Assembly (NCBI RefSeq): GCF_000739715.2
Contig: NZ_BBJC02000001.1
Span: forward strand, 573,315-637,314
Direction of reading: 5' to 3'
Length of the DNA: 64,000 nucleotides
Source: Falsirhodobacter sp. alg1
GTDB taxonomy: Bacteria; Pseudomonadota; Alphaproteobacteria; Rhodobacterales; Rhodobacteraceae
Shown one piece after another: positions 35,587 to 45,188 of the stretch; within the stretch, counting starts at the first letter, position 1; each line of letters begins with the position of its first letter. The notes under the pieces were generated by a model. That model was not told the origin of the DNA and ran no database searches. It saw only the letters and a list, made by a program, of their open reading frames with translations. The translations under genes were made by a program, and so were the position numbers.

Positions 35587-36572
35587 AAAAGCCGCTTGTT
35601 GTTGACTGGACCGAGGCCGCCGACCCCGCCGCAGCCCCCGCCGTCCCTGACCTGCCCGAAGAAGGGGCGCTGCACATGGCCGTGCGGGCAGGGGCCAAGC
35701 CACGGTCGCGGTTGTGGCGATTCTCTTTGTGGGCATTCGGTGCTGCGGGAAGTTTCGTGCTGTCGGTGGCGGCCTATGATTTCGTAACCACGCTTCTGGA
35801 CCGGAACACGGTGCTAGGCTTGATCGGCTTTACCCTGATCTCGCTTGCGGTGCTGGCGGCCCTTCTGTTGGCGGGGCGGGAGGCGTTGGCCTATCTGCGG
35901 CTGGGGCGGTTGGATCATCTGCGTGTGGCGGCCGAAAAGGCGCGGGAGGCGGCGGACGTCAAGCAGGCCCGCCACACGGTCAAGGGAATCGAGGGGCTTT
36001 ATGCCACGCGCCCGGAGCTCAAATGGTCGCTGGCCCGACTGCGGGAGCGGCAGGACGAGACCTTTGACGCCGATGCACTGCTGGACATGACGGAAACCGA
36101 ACTGCTGGTGCCACTGGATGATCAGGCCCGACGGGAGATCGAGCGCGCAGCACGGCAGGTGGCCGTGGCCACGGCCCTCATTCCCCTTGCGCTGGCCGAT
36201 GTGGCAACCGCGCTTTTCGCCAACCTGCGAATGGTGCGGCGCATTGCCGAGATCTATGGCGGGAGTGCAGGCCATGTGGGCAGCCTGAAGCTGATGACGC
36301 GGGTATTTTCCTATCTGGTGGCAACCGGTGCCTTGGCCGTCACGGACGATCTGGTGCATTCCGTGGCTGGGGGCGGGCTGTTGTCGCGCGTGTCGCGCCG
36401 TTTTGGCGAAGGGATGATCAACGCGGCGCTAACCGCCCGGATCGGCGTGGCGGCAATGGAACTGAGCCGACCGATGGCATTCTATACCGCGCCGCGGCCC
36501 AAAATTCCGAACCTTCTGTCGCGCGCACTGACCGGATTGTGGGAGCGGGAGGCCGAGGCCCCCCGCCAATGA
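35583..36572 (+). CDS. ycjF: YcjF/TIGR01620 family membrane protein (DUF697)
   Basis: 329 residues. Two membrane helices (about 45-68 and 78-100) are followed by a cytosolic helical domain with charged segments (EKAREAADVKQARHTVKGIEGL). A C-terminal DUF697-like part is rich in Ala and Val (VAVATALIPLALADVATALFANLRMVRRIAEIYGG). GTG 35583 overlaps the ycjX stop by four bases. The pair is conserved across proteobacteria as a two-gene envelope-stress module. Its stop TGA directly adjoins the convergent metallo-hydrolase stop, giving TGATCA. Confidence 0.88.
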   Translation: MKKPLVVDWTEAADPAAAPAVPDLPEEGALHMAVRAGAKPRSRLWRFSLWAFGAAGSFVLSVAAYDFVTTLLDRNTVLGLIGFTLISLAVLAALLLAGREALAYLRLGRLDHLRVAAEKAREAADVKQARHTVKGIEGLYATRPELKWSLARLRERQDETFDADALLDMTETELLVPLDDQARREIERAARQVAVATALIPLALADVATALFANLRMVRRIAEIYGGSAGHVGSLKLMTRVFSYLVATGALAVTDDLVHSVAGGGLLSRVSRRFGEGMINAALTARIGVAAMELSRPMAFYTAPRPKIPNLLSRALTGLWEREAEAPRQ

Positions 36573-37502
36573 TCAGCTTGCAGCCAGTTTGAACTGGTAG
36601 GTGGCCGGTACGAAACGGAACCCGTCTTCGGTTTCTGCGACATAGCCGACAGAGGGGAAGGGCATGTGGTAGCCGATGAACGGAATCTTCTCTTCCGAGA
36701 GCATCGCAAGTACCTTCTGGCGGGTGGCAATTGCAGTCGGCTTGTCCATGTCGAAGCGGACTTCCCATTCCGGACGGGCCAGGGACCAGACGTAATGGTT
36801 GGTCATGTCGGCCGCCACCAGAAGGGTGTTGCCCTCATCATTGGTCAGCATGAACATCAGCATGCCGGGTGTATGGCCGAATGCCTCGATGGCCTTGATG
36901 CCCGGAACCACCTCGTCATCGCCTGAAATCAGGCGGAAGTCATCCATGAACGGGCGCACTTTCGACTCGAAGGTCTCATTGCCGGATTGTGCCCAGTAAT
37001 CCATTTCCACCTGGCCTGTCACCAGCTTGGCATTGGGAAAGGTCAGCGTTCCATCCGCCGACATGCCGCCGATATGGTCACCGTGCATATGGGTGATGAC
37101 CAGCGTGGTGATCGCATCGGGCGCGATGCCGGCCGAGGCAAGGGCTGCCAGAATGCTGTCCGGATTGACGCTTGTATCGAACAGGATGACCTCGTCCCCG
37201 ACCTCGATCACAACGGGGGCGTAGTTGTTGAACGACCGGTCGGCGGGGATGAAGTTCTCTTCGGACAGCTCGTTGAAATCCTCCGCCGATGCATTCAGGC
37301 CGAATGTCTTCTGCGGTTCGGTGCCTGCGCCTTCGCCGCCCAGCAGGACATTGATCGTCATATTTCCGAATTCGATGCGATGGGACAGACGCGGTGTGTC
37401 TTCTGCCGCCGGGGCGGTTTGTGCGGAGGCAGCAAGAGGGGCGAGTGTGGCCAGCGGCAGCGCTGCACCCGAGGCCAGTGCCATACGGCGGGTCATTGTC
37501 AT
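36573..37502 (-). CDS. Exported metallo-beta-lactamase-fold hydrolase
   Basis: 309 residues. A twin-arginine-type signal (MTRRMALASGAALPLATLAPLAASAQ) suggests folded export to the periplasm. The zinc motif HMHGDHIGG is near residue 144, with later ligands in FGHTPGM and AADMTNHY. It resembles quorum-quenching-lactonase-like or general MBL hydrolases, so no substrate can be named. ATG 37502 is preceded by GGAG with a seven-base spacer; ATG 37496 would also keep the signal. A small zincin gene follows upstream on the same strand 37 bases away, probably as a separate unit. Confidence 0.87.
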   Translation of the reverse strand: MTMTRRMALASGAALPLATLAPLAASAQTAPAAEDTPRLSHRIEFGNMTINVLLGGEGAGTEPQKTFGLNASAEDFNELSEENFIPADRSFNNYAPVVIEVGDEVILFDTSVNPDSILAALASAGIAPDAITTLVITHMHGDHIGGMSADGTLTFPNAKLVTGQVEMDYWAQSGNETFESKVRPFMDDFRLISGDDEVVPGIKAIEAFGHTPGMLMFMLTNDEGNTLLVAADMTNHYVWSLARPEWEVRFDMDKPTAIATRQKVLAMLSEEKIPFIGYHMPFPSVGYVAETEDGFRFVPATYQFKLAAS

Positions 37503-37539
37503 CGTTGATCTCCGGTTGAAGGTTCCATGCACAATTAGG

Positions 37540-37947
37540 TCATTCCCACCACGGGTCTATAGCTGCGATATCATCATCGGACCAACCGAAGTGGTGGGCA
37601 AGTTCATGCACCATGATATGGCTGACCAGTTCACGTAAAGTGACGTTCCCGCGGTCGCACCATTCATCTAGGATCGGACGTCGGAACAACCGGATGACAT
37701 CGGGGCCCATCGGCTGGTCCATCACCGACTTCTGCGTCAGGGGAATTCCTTCGTACAGACCCGTCAGCGCAAACGAATCATGGATGTCCATTTCCGCCAT
37801 CAGCGCCTCGTCCGGAAAATCCTCCACGATCAGGACAATGGTCGCGGCTGCGCCCTGCCAGGGCTGCGGCAGGTCGGCAACTGTCTGGTAAGCAAGCTTT
37901 TCTAATGTAGCAAGGTCGGGTGCGATGTGATCCATGGGCCCCATCAT
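37540..37947 (-). CDS. Minimal zincin-type metallopeptidase family protein
   Basis: 135 residues. It carries VSHIMVHELAHHFGWSDDDI, an extended HExxHxxGxxD zinc motif near the C-terminus, which defines the short acidic zincin family PF06262. No signal peptide is present, so it should be cytoplasmic. Members are common in alphaproteobacteria and actinobacteria; peptidase activity is not demonstrated for most. The start may be 37947 or, 12 bases later, 37935. No operon partner is obvious. Confidence 0.85.
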   Translation of the reverse strand: MMGPMDHIAPDLATLEKLAYQTVADLPQPWQGAAATIVLIVEDFPDEALMAEMDIHDSFALTGLYEGIPLTQKSVMDQPMGPDVIRLFRRPILDEWCDRGNVTLRELVSHIMVHELAHHFGWSDDDIAAIDPWWE

Positions 37948-38032
37948 ACCGCCACATCCGAACGCTGTTCAAACGCTTGTCGCAACGCAGGGAAGGGTTT
38001 AGCTGGAATGTAAGACATCACAAGGGAACGGC

Positions 38033-39568
38033 ATGGAACCGACGGATATCTTCATCATCGGCGGCGGCGTGAACGGCACGGGGATTGCCCGCGATGCGGC
38101 AGGGCGCGGCCTATCGGTCGTCCTGGCCGAGCGCGGCGATTTGGCGCAGGCAACATCATCCGCTTCGACCAAATTGTTCCATGGCGGCCTGCGCTATCTG
38201 GAATATTTCGATATCCACCTTGTCCGGGAGGCGCTGCGCGAACGCGAAACCCTGCTGGTGGCAATGCCGCATATCAGCTGGCCCATGCGGTTCGTGCTGC
38301 CGTGGCATCAGGACATGCGTTTCGAAAGCGAAACGCCCGCTTCACGCCTGTTGGCACGGGTCATGCCATGGATGAAGGGGCAGCGCCCGGCGTGGATGAT
38401 CCGCATGGGTCTGTTTTTCTACGATCATCTGGGTGGTCGCAAAATCCTGCCCGCAACGAAGAAGCTGGATCTGGAAAAGGATGTGGCCGGTTCGGTTCTG
38501 AATCCGAAATTCCATCTGGCCTATGAATATTCCGACTGCTGGGTAGAGGATGCGCGGCTGGTGGTGCTGAATGCCCGCGATGCCGAGCAGCGGGGCGCCC
38601 GGATCATGACCCGTACCGAAGTCATCTCGGCGCGGCGCGAGGGGGATCTGTGGCGGGTGGAAACATCGGACGGCACGTTCCACGCCCGTGCGCTGGTCAA
38701 CGCCGGTGGCCCCTGGGTGGAAAAGATCGTCAAGGACACGGCGCAGGTGGCCACCCGCGAAGGCATCCGGCTGGTTCGGGGAAGCCATATCGTGGTGCCC
38801 AAGCTTTATGACCATGACCGGGCGTACTTCTTTCAGGGCGAAGACGGGCGCATCGTATTTGCCATCCCCTATGAACAGGATTTCACCCTGATCGGGACAA
38901 CGGATCAGGACCATCATGGTGATCCGTCCAAGCCCGTCTGCACACCGGAGGAGCAGGATTATCTCTGTGCCTTCGTCTCCAAGTACTTCAAGAAACCGGT
39001 AACGCGGGATCAGGTGGTGTGGACCTATTCCGGTGTGCGCCCGCTTTATGATGATGGTGCACAGGCCGCCCAGTCGGCCACGCGTGAATATGTCCTGAGC
39101 GTGAATGCCGATGGTCCGCCGATCCTGAGTGTGTTCGGTGGCAAGATCACGACGTATCGCAAACTGGCAGAGGGCGCGCTGGCCAAGCTGACACCGTTTT
39201 TTCCCAAGGCCACAGGGCCGTGGACGGCACGCGTGGCCCTGCCCGGCGGTGATTTCGGGCATGACGAGGTGCCGAAGTTGCGGGCTGCCCTTCGGGAACG
39301 CTATCCGTTCCTGACAGATGTCTGGGCGGCGCGTCTGATCCGGGCCTATGGGACCGAAGCATGGCAGGTTCTGGGAGAGGCGACGACTGCCGCCGATCTG
39401 GGGCGTGATTTTGGCGCGACCCTGACCGAGGCCGAGATCCGCTGGCTGATGGGTCATGAATATGCCCGTACCGCCGAGGATGTGGTCTGGCGACGTTCCA
39501 AGCTGGGGCTGCGGCTGGATGAGGCGCAGCGTACGGAAATCGATAACTGGATGAAGGGCGCCGTATGA
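38033..39568 (+). CDS. glpD: Aerobic glycerol-3-phosphate dehydrogenase
   Basis: 511 residues. The FAD-binding dinucleotide fold is at the N-terminus ([20 protein letters not shown]), followed by [16 protein letters not shown] and the C-terminal [16 protein letters not shown]. It oxidises glycerol-3-phosphate to dihydroxyacetone phosphate at the inner membrane and passes electrons to quinone. AAGGGAAC lies before the ATG. The stop overlaps the glpK start by four bases (ATGA). No glpF, glpR or ABC transporter gene is in the window, so glycerol uptake must be encoded elsewhere. Confidence 0.95.
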   Translation: MEPTDIFIIGGGVNGTGIARDAAGRGLSVVLAERGDLAQATSSASTKLFHGGLRYLEYFDIHLVREALRERETLLVAMPHISWPMRFVLPWHQDMRFESETPASRLLARVMPWMKGQRPAWMIRMGLFFYDHLGGRKILPATKKLDLEKDVAGSVLNPKFHLAYEYSDCWVEDARLVVLNARDAEQRGARIMTRTEVISARREGDLWRVETSDGTFHARALVNAGGPWVEKIVKDTAQVATREGIRLVRGSHIVVPKLYDHDRAYFFQGEDGRIVFAIPYEQDFTLIGTTDQDHHGDPSKPVCTPEEQDYLCAFVSKYFKKPVTRDQVVWTYSGVRPLYDDGAQAAQSATREYVLSVNADGPPILSVFGGKITTYRKLAEGALAKLTPFFPKATGPWTARVALPGGDFGHDEVPKLRAALRERYPFLTDVWAARLIRAYGTEAWQVLGEATTAADLGRDFGATLTEAEIRWLMGHEYARTAEDVVWRRSKLGLRLDEAQRTEIDNWMKGAV

Positions 39569-41019
39569 CACTTCTTGCAATCGACCAGGGCACAACCTCT
39601 ACGCGGGCCATAGTTTTTGACGAGAAGTTGCGGCCGCTGACCAAGGCACAACGGGAGTTTCCGCAGCATTTCCCGCGTTCGGGCTGGGTGGAGCATGTCC
39701 CGAGCGATCTTTGGGAAAGCACGCGGGCGGTGATGACCGAGGCGGCCAAGGACCACCGGATTGCCGCCATCGGTATTACCAACCAGCGCGAAACCGTTGT
39801 TCTCTGGGACCGGAAAACGGGTGAGGCCGTGGCGAATGCCATCGTCTGGCAGGACCGCCGTACGGCGCGGTACTGCGATTCCCTGCGTGAGGATGGCCGT
39901 GAAGAGGCGATCACCAAGGCCACCGGTCTGTTGATCGACCCGTATTTCTCTGCGACCAAGCTGAAATGGCTGCTGGACGAGGTTCCTGATGCCCGCGCCC
40001 GTGCGGAAAAAGGCGAACTGGCTTTTGGTACCGTGGACAGTTTCCTGATCTGGAAGCTGACCGGTGGCACGCATGTGACCGATGTAACGAATGCCTGCCG
40101 GACGATGCTCTACAATATTTCCAAGGGGGAATGGGACGCGGATATCTGCGCGATGCTTGATATCCCGATGCAGATTCTGCCCGAGGTTCTGGATAACGCA
40201 GCGGAATTCGGCACTACCGATATTCTGGGATACGAGGTGCCGATTCTCGGGGTGGCGGGCGACCAGCAGGCAGCGACGCTGGGGCAGGCCTGCTTTCGGC
40301 CCGGCATGATAAAATCCACCTATGGGACGGGGTGTTTTGCCCTGCTGAACACGGGAGAAGAGCGGGTGGACAGCGCGCATCGCCTGCTGACCACCATTGC
40401 CTACCGTCTGGATGGCAAGACAACCTATGCCTTGGAAGGGTCGATCTTTGTTGCCGGCGCTGTCGTGCAATGGCTGCGCGATGGTCTGGGGGTGATCGAG
40501 GATGCGCCTTCCACACAGGAACTTGCCGGGCGGGCGGACCCGGAACAGGAGATCGTACTGGTCCCGGCCTTTACCGGGCTTGGGGCGCCATGGTGGAAGC
40601 CTGACAGCCGGGGGGCCATCTTCGGCCTGACGCGGAACACCGGACCGGCCGAATTGGCCCGTGCCGCCCTGCAAAGTGTTGGCTTCCAGACGCGTGATCT
40701 GTTGGAATCCATGCGGGCAGACTGGAGCGGTACGCCGGATGTGCTGCGGGTTGATGGGGGCATGGCCAATTCGGACCCTGCAATGCAGTTTCTTGCCAAT
40801 ATCATCGGAGCCCCGGTTGATCGACCGGAGGTGACCGAGACAACTGCGCTGGGCGTGGCATGGCTTGCCGGGATGAAGGCGGGAATATGTGGCGGAATGG
40901 ATGATTTCGCCAAGGGCTGGGCGCTGGAGCGCCGCTTTGATCCAACCATGAAGGATGAGGAGCGGGATCATCGTTACGCCCTGTGGACGCGCGCGGTGAA
41001 AGCCACAATCTCTGTATAG
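39565..41019 (+). CDS. glpK: Glycerol kinase
   Basis: 484 residues, FGGY kinase family. Motifs are [15 protein letters not shown] at the N-terminus, the substrate region [25 protein letters not shown], and the nucleotide-site segments [14 protein letters not shown] and [15 protein letters not shown]. It phosphorylates glycerol to glycerol-3-phosphate, the substrate of the overlapping glpD product. A rho-independent terminator follows at 41028-41057. The two genes form a short complete glycerol degradation operon. Confidence 0.96.
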   Translation: MTLLAIDQGTTSTRAIVFDEKLRPLTKAQREFPQHFPRSGWVEHVPSDLWESTRAVMTEAAKDHRIAAIGITNQRETVVLWDRKTGEAVANAIVWQDRRTARYCDSLREDGREEAITKATGLLIDPYFSATKLKWLLDEVPDARARAEKGELAFGTVDSFLIWKLTGGTHVTDVTNACRTMLYNISKGEWDADICAMLDIPMQILPEVLDNAAEFGTTDILGYEVPILGVAGDQQAATLGQACFRPGMIKSTYGTGCFALLNTGEERVDSAHRLLTTIAYRLDGKTTYALEGSIFVAGAVVQWLRDGLGVIEDAPSTQELAGRADPEQEIVLVPAFTGLGAPWWKPDSRGAIFGLTRNTGPAELARAALQSVGFQTRDLLESMRADWSGTPDVLRVDGGMANSDPAMQFLANIIGAPVDRPEVTETTALGVAWLAGMKAGICGGMDDFAKGWALERRFDPTMKDEERDHRYALWTRAVKATISV

Positions 41020-41027
41020 CGCTATGG

Positions 41028-41057
41028 GGCCACGCGAGAATTTTCGCGTGGCCTTTT
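41028..41057 (+). terminator. Rho-independent terminator after glpK
   Basis: A perfect 10-bp stem, GGCCACGCGA at 41028-41037 with TCGCGTGGCC at 41044-41053, is followed by TTTT. It sits between glpK and the convergent hemE stop. Confidence 0.85.
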
Positions 41058-41060
41058 CCG

Positions 41061-42086
41061 TTAGCCGCGAATGGCTGCCAGCATCCGGTGCACGTTATCC
41101 GGATCTGCGTCCGGTGTGATGCCGTGGCCAAGATTGAAGATATGCGGTCCGCCCGAAAATGCCTGAACCACGCGGCGTGTTTCATTTTCCAGTTCGGCAG
41201 GGTTCACCAGATGATGCGGCGCCAGATTGCCCTGTACGCAGCCGGATTTCTGCACGTGTTCCGCAGCCCATTCCGGTGATACCGAATTGTCGATGGCAAC
41301 GCAGTCTGCGCCGGTTGCTTCGGCAAAACCGATGTATCGATCTCCGGCCTCGCGCGGGAAGGCGATGACGGGGGTGTCGGGATGGCGGCGTTTCAGTTCC
41401 GCGATGATGACCCGTGCGGGTTCAAGCGCGAAATCGTCAAAATCGGCACCTTTCAGCGATCCGGCCCAGCTGTCGAACAGCTTTACCACCTCGGCGCCGG
41501 CCACGATCTGGGCGGACATGTATTCGATGGTCGCCTCCGTGATCCGATCCATCAACGCCTGGAAGGCCGCGCGGTCCGTATTCTTGAGCTTGTGTGCAGG
41601 GCCCTGGTCCGGTGTGCCACGTCCTGCCACCATATAGCTTGCCACCGTCCAGGGGGCGCCGGCAAAGCCGATCAGGGTGGTTTCCGAGGGCAGCTCCGTC
41701 GTCAGGATGCGCAGGGTTTCATAAATGGGCGACAGCGTTTCATGGATGTCCGATACGGGCCGCAGATTGGCCACACCTGCGGCATCCGTTACCGTAGACA
41801 GACGCGGGCCTTCACCCGCCACGAAGGACAGATCGAGACCGAGTGCCTGAGGCACGAGAAGGATGTCGGCAAACATGATCGCCGCATCGAAACCGTACCG
41901 CCGGATCGGCTGCAATGTCACCTCGGCTGCCAGATCCGGGTTGTAGCAGAGCGACAGGAAATCCCCCGCCTGTGCCCGTGTTGCGCGGTATTCCGGCAAA
42001 TAGCGCCCGGCCTGCCGCATCATCCACGCGGGCGGGGTGGGCAGGACTTCGCCTCGCAATGCGCGCAGAATGGCTTTGTCGGTCAT
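41061..42086 (-). CDS. hemE: Uroporphyrinogen decarboxylase
   Basis: 341 residues. Signature [17 protein letters not shown] at the N-terminus and [16 protein letters not shown] in the middle are diagnostic; the active-site Asp lies in [14 protein letters not shown]. The enzyme decarboxylates the four acetate groups of uroporphyrinogen III to give coproporphyrinogen III in haem (and, where present, bacteriochlorophyll) synthesis. GGGAG precedes ATG 42086. hemC is divergent 93 bases away, so both haem genes share one control region. Confidence 0.97.
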   Translation of the reverse strand: MTDKAILRALRGEVLPTPPAWMMRQAGRYLPEYRATRAQAGDFLSLCYNPDLAAEVTLQPIRRYGFDAAIMFADILLVPQALGLDLSFVAGEGPRLSTVTDAAGVANLRPVSDIHETLSPIYETLRILTTELPSETTLIGFAGAPWTVASYMVAGRGTPDQGPAHKLKNTDRAAFQALMDRITEATIEYMSAQIVAGAEVVKLFDSWAGSLKGADFDDFALEPARVIIAELKRRHPDTPVIAFPREAGDRYIGFAEATGADCVAIDNSVSPEWAAEHVQKSGCVQGNLAPHHLVNPAELENETRRVVQAFSGGPHIFNLGHGITPDADPDNVHRMLAAIRG

Positions 42087-42179
42087 ATCGCTCTCCCTTC
42101 GGTTATTGCCCATGTCGTGGGGCAGGCGGGCGGAGTCAAGTGATTGTCAGCCCGCGCAGGGGGCGCTACACCAGCAGGT

Positions 42180-43118
42180 ATGACCCAGATGCCCACACCC
42201 GACCGCCCCTTGAACATCGGAACCCGTGGTTCACTGCTTGCCCTTGCGCAGGCACATGAAACGCGTGACCGCCTGGCTGCCGCCCACAACCTGTCGCAGG
42301 ATTGCTTTGCGATCGTGCCCATCAAGACCACGGGGGACCGTGTGCAGGATCGCGCGCTGCGCGAACTGGGGGGCAAGGGGTTGTTCACCAAGGAAATCGA
42401 GGAGGCGCTGCTTGCCGGCACCATCGATATCGCGGTGCATTCGATGAAGGATATGCCGGTCCTGCAACCTGCAGGGCTGGTGCTGGATACCTGGCTGCCG
42501 CGCGAGGATGTGCGGGACGCCTTTGTGGCTTTGGGCCCGCGCGGAATTGCGGACCTGCCGCAGGCGGCCGTTGTCGGCACATCCAGCCTGCGTCGTCGTG
42601 CGCAGCTTCTGGCACGCCGGCCTGATCTGCAGGTTGTGGAGTTCAGGGGGAATCTGCAAACCCGGATGCGCAAGCTGGAGGAGGGTGTGGCAAGTGCCAC
42701 ATTTCTGGCAATGGCCGGTCTGAACAGGCTGGAGATGCAGGTAGGCCAGACCCCGATTTCGCCTGATGAAATGCTGCCCGCTGTGGCGCAGGGGGCGATC
42801 GGAATAGAACGACGCACGGACGATGCCCGTATTGCAGGGATGCTTGCGGCCATTCATGACGGGGCAACCGAACAGCAGATGATTCCCGAGCGGGCATTTC
42901 TTGCCACGCTGGACGGTTCCTGCGAGACGCCGATCGCCGCCCTTGCGGATATTGACGGATCACACCTGCGGTTGCGCGGAGAAATCCTGCGCCCCGATGG
43001 ATCCGAGGTCATAAGCGGCGAACGTGAAGGGCACGTCGATCAGGGAGCGGACCTGGGGGTCGATCTTGCCCGCGAACTATTGGCCAAGGCCGGACCACAC
43101 TTTTTTGACGAGCGTTGA
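42180..43118 (+). CDS. hemC: Hydroxymethylbilane synthase (porphobilinogen deaminase)
   Basis: 312 residues. The motifs LNIGTRGSLLALAQA, KGLFTKEIEEALL, DIAVHSMKDMP and GTSSLRRRAQLL are conserved, and the dipyrromethane cofactor Cys lies in LDGSCETPIAAL. The enzyme polymerises four porphobilinogens to hydroxymethylbilane. ATG 42180 or 42189 may be the start; the frame is open to 42144 without support. It is divergent from hemE. The osmC-like gene begins 53 bases downstream and has its own AGGAG. Confidence 0.96.
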   Translation: MTQMPTPDRPLNIGTRGSLLALAQAHETRDRLAAAHNLSQDCFAIVPIKTTGDRVQDRALRELGGKGLFTKEIEEALLAGTIDIAVHSMKDMPVLQPAGLVLDTWLPREDVRDAFVALGPRGIADLPQAAVVGTSSLRRRAQLLARRPDLQVVEFRGNLQTRMRKLEEGVASATFLAMAGLNRLEMQVGQTPISPDEMLPAVAQGAIGIERRTDDARIAGMLAAIHDGATEQQMIPERAFLATLDGSCETPIAALADIDGSHLRLRGEILRPDGSEVISGEREGHVDQGADLGVDLARELLAKAGPHFFDER

Positions 43119-43171
43119 AACCCCTGCATCGGACCCTAGGTGAGGATTATGTCCAATCTCAGGAGAAGATG

Positions 43172-43600
43172 ATGACGACCACAAAAAAAGGTTCGGCCAA
43201 ATGGTCCGGTGGGATCAAAGACGGCAAAGGGCACATCTCCACCGAAAGCGGGGCGCTGACTGACCAGCCCTATGGTTTCGCGACCCGATTCGAAGGCGTC
43301 AAAGGCTCCAACCCCGAAGAGCTGATCGCGGCGGCGCATGCGTCCTGCTTCACCATGGCGCTTTCGAAGATGCTGGAAGAGGCGGGTCACAAGGCGCAGA
43401 GCCTTGAGACAACGGCAGCCGTCGATCTGGACCAGAAGGACGGCGGGTTTGCCGTTACCAGATCCGCGCTGACATTGACGGCGACTGTAGAGGGCATGGA
43501 TGATGCGACATTCCAGAAGCTCGCAGCCGACGCCAAGGCCGGTTGTCCGATTTCCAAGCTGCTGAATACCGAAATCACGCTGCAGGCAACTCTGGCCTGA
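43172..43600 (+). CDS. osmC: OsmC-type organic hydroperoxide reductase
   Basis: 142 residues, aligning without gaps in length to Escherichia coli OsmC (143). The redox cysteines fall at the same positions, Cys59 (AHASCFTMAL) and Cys125 (KAGCPISKL). It reduces organic hydroperoxides in the cytoplasm. ATG 43172 is six bases after AGGAG; ATG 43169 is too close to it. A strong terminator follows. Co-location with hemC may be incidental. Confidence 0.94.
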   Translation: MTTTKKGSAKWSGGIKDGKGHISTESGALTDQPYGFATRFEGVKGSNPEELIAAAHASCFTMALSKMLEEAGHKAQSLETTAAVDLDQKDGGFAVTRSALTLTATVEGMDDATFQKLAADAKAGCPISKLLNTEITLQATLA

Positions 43601-43606
43601 TGCTGA

Positions 43607-43641
43607 AAGGCGCCGCTGTTTACAGCGGCGCCTTGTTTATT
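43607..43641 (+). terminator. Rho-independent terminator after osmC
   Basis: A perfect 12-bp stem, 43607-43618 with 43623-43634 and a TTTA loop, is followed by GTTTATT. It closes the hemC-osmC region. Confidence 0.85.
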
Positions 43642-43758
43642 ATGATGTTGCCTGTTGTGAACGATTGCCCATGGCATTGCATTTTACAGCAGGGGGCAAC
43701 GCCGCAGGGCTGAAAACTATCCGGGGCGTCTGGGTGTTTCATACCGACGATGGGGTAG

Positions 43759-43787
43759 AAAAAAAAGCCCCCGCCAAGGCAGGGGCT
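43759..43787 (-). terminator. Rho-independent terminator after sdhB
   Basis: On the minus strand a 10-bp stem (43787-43778 with 43775-43766, one G/T wobble) runs into eight T residues (43766-43759). It lies six bases after the sdhB stop and ends the sdh operon. Confidence 0.9.
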
Positions 43788-43792
43788 GATTA

Positions 43793-44572
43793 TCAGACTA
43801 CACGCTCGACCATCATCTTCTTGATTTCCGAGATGGCCTTTGCGGGGTTCAACCCTTTGGGGCACGTCTTGGCGCAGTTCATGATGGTGTGGCAGCGGTA
43901 CAGCTTGAAGGGGTCTTCCAGCTCGTCCAGACGCTCACCGGTGGCCTCGTCACGGCTGTCGATGATCCAGCGGTAGGCGTGCAGCAGGGCTGCCGGCCCG
44001 AGGTACCGATCCTGGTTCCACCAGTAGCTGGGGCAGGCAGTAGAGCAAGAGGCGCACATCACGCATTCATACAGACCATCCAGCTTCTTGCGGTCGTCAA
44101 TCGACTGGCGCCACTCTTTTGCCGGGCGGTTGGTCTTGGTTTCCAGCCACGGCATGATCGAGGCATGCTGTGCATAGAAATTCGTCAGGTCGGGAATCAG
44201 ATCCTTGACCACCTGCATGTGCGGCAGCGGATAGATCTTCACGTCACCCTTCACCTCGTCCAGACCGTAGATGCAGGCGAGGGTGTTGATCCCGCCAATA
44301 TTCATCGCGCAGGATCCGCAGATCCCCTCACGGCAGGAACGGCGGAAGGTCAGGGTCGGATCGACCTCGTTCTTGATCTTGATAAGGGCATCCAGAACCA
44401 TCGGTCCGCATTTGTCCATATCAAGGAAATAGGTATCCACCCGCGGGTTTTCCCCGTCATCGGGGCTCCAGCGATAAATCTGGAATTTGCGCAGATTTTT
44501 CGCGCCCGCAGGCTTGGGCCAGGTTTTCCCGGTGCGGATCTTCGAGTTCTTCGGAAGTGTAAACTGAACCAT
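43793..44572 (-). CDS. sdhB: Succinate dehydrogenase iron-sulfur subunit
   Basis: 259 residues. Plant-type [2Fe-2S] cysteines are in [14 protein letters not shown] with a later single Cys (LACI). The [4Fe-4S]/[3Fe-4S] region shows [16 protein letters not shown] and [15 protein letters not shown]. The Trp in PSYWWN sits by the quinone site. The subunit carries electrons from the FAD of SdhA to quinone at the membrane. ATG 44572 lies eight bases after GGAGG; ATG 44578 is too close to it. It is the last gene of the sdh operon and is separated from sdhA by two small lipoprotein genes. Confidence 0.97.
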   Translation of the reverse strand: MVQFTLPKNSKIRTGKTWPKPAGAKNLRKFQIYRWSPDDGENPRVDTYFLDMDKCGPMVLDALIKIKNEVDPTLTFRRSCREGICGSCAMNIGGINTLACIYGLDEVKGDVKIYPLPHMQVVKDLIPDLTNFYAQHASIMPWLETKTNRPAKEWRQSIDDRKKLDGLYECVMCASCSTACPSYWWNQDRYLGPAALLHAYRWIIDSRDEATGERLDELEDPFKLYRCHTIMNCAKTCPKGLNPAKAISEIKKMMVERVV

Positions 44573-44574
44573 GA

Positions 44575-44865
44575 TCATCCCCTCCAGTCAGGGCGGTCGT
44601 ATAACGGACGGGCAGGCATTTCGCCCGATTTCTGATAGACGCAGGACTGATAGACAGCCGAAGGATCGCGTCCCATGATGTAGTCCGAGGAGGCATTGAT
44701 CTCCACCCCGGTATAAGTCGTCCCGCCCGAGCCGAGACCAAGCTCGACATAGCCGCGGGGATGGAGCGCCAGCTCCGCACGTTTGAAGCAGGAGGCCTCG
44801 GCCTGTTCACGGCTGACAGGCCCGCAGGCCGCCAGCGTCAACATGAGAACCCCCGCGCGGCGCAT
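44575..44865 (-). CDS. Small lipoprotein of unknown function, second in sdhA-sdhB gap
   Basis: 96 residues. The lipoprotein signal [14 protein letters not shown] has the lipobox LAAC. The short mature part contains two further cysteines (EASCFKR and QSCVYQK) that could form a disulfide, and a [23 protein letters not shown] segment. Its start overlaps the preceding lipoprotein stop by one base (TGATG), and its stop lies two bases before the sdhB start, so it is translated as part of the sdh operon. I do not recognise the family. A role in assembly or envelope placement of complex II is only a guess from position. Confidence 0.75.
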   Translation of the reverse strand: MRRAGVLMLTLAACGPVSREQAEASCFKRAELALHPRGYVELGLGSGGTTYTGVEINASSDYIMGRDPSAVYQSCVYQKSGEMPARPLYDRPDWRG

Positions 44866-45188
44866 CAATAACCCGACCCCGCCGGCGTGGTCGGCAGCCC
44901 CTGGCTGACAAGGCACTGGGTCGTGGCAGGGCGGGCGATGATGCCCATGACGGTCTGTACCGTCGATGTGCCGGCGCGTGTGCCGATATCACGGGACAGC
45001 GCAGACAGCTCACCTGCGTTGGCATTGTTGATGATGCAGTCCGTGGCCGCAGTCGCCTGCCCCGAGGGCATGTACTGCGCCACGACCGGATTCACGACCG
45101 ACCGCGCAGCCCGCCGTGCTACACTGTCCTGCACCGAGGTGCAGGCCGTGAGCAGGGCCAGAAACGTGATAAGGGCCGCGTTGCGCAT
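44865..45188 (-). CDS. Small lipoprotein of unknown function, first in sdhA-sdhB gap
   Basis: 107 residues. The lipoprotein signal [16 protein letters not shown] has lipobox LTAC. The mature part has two cysteines (TDCIINNANAGEL and TQCLVSQGLP) and an alanine/arginine-rich start. ATG 45188 overlaps the sdhA stop by one base (TGATG), and a TTG one codon earlier is an alternative. It is tightly coupled both to sdhA and to the next lipoprotein. No recognised domain. The mature chain should be lipid-anchored on the periplasmic side, opposite the SdhA/SdhB catalytic subunits. Confidence 0.75.
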   Translation of the reverse strand: MRNAALITFLALLTACTSVQDSVARRAARSVVNPVVAQYMPSGQATAATDCIINNANAGELSALSRDIGTRAGTSTVQTVMGIIARPATTQCLVSQGLPTTPAGSGY

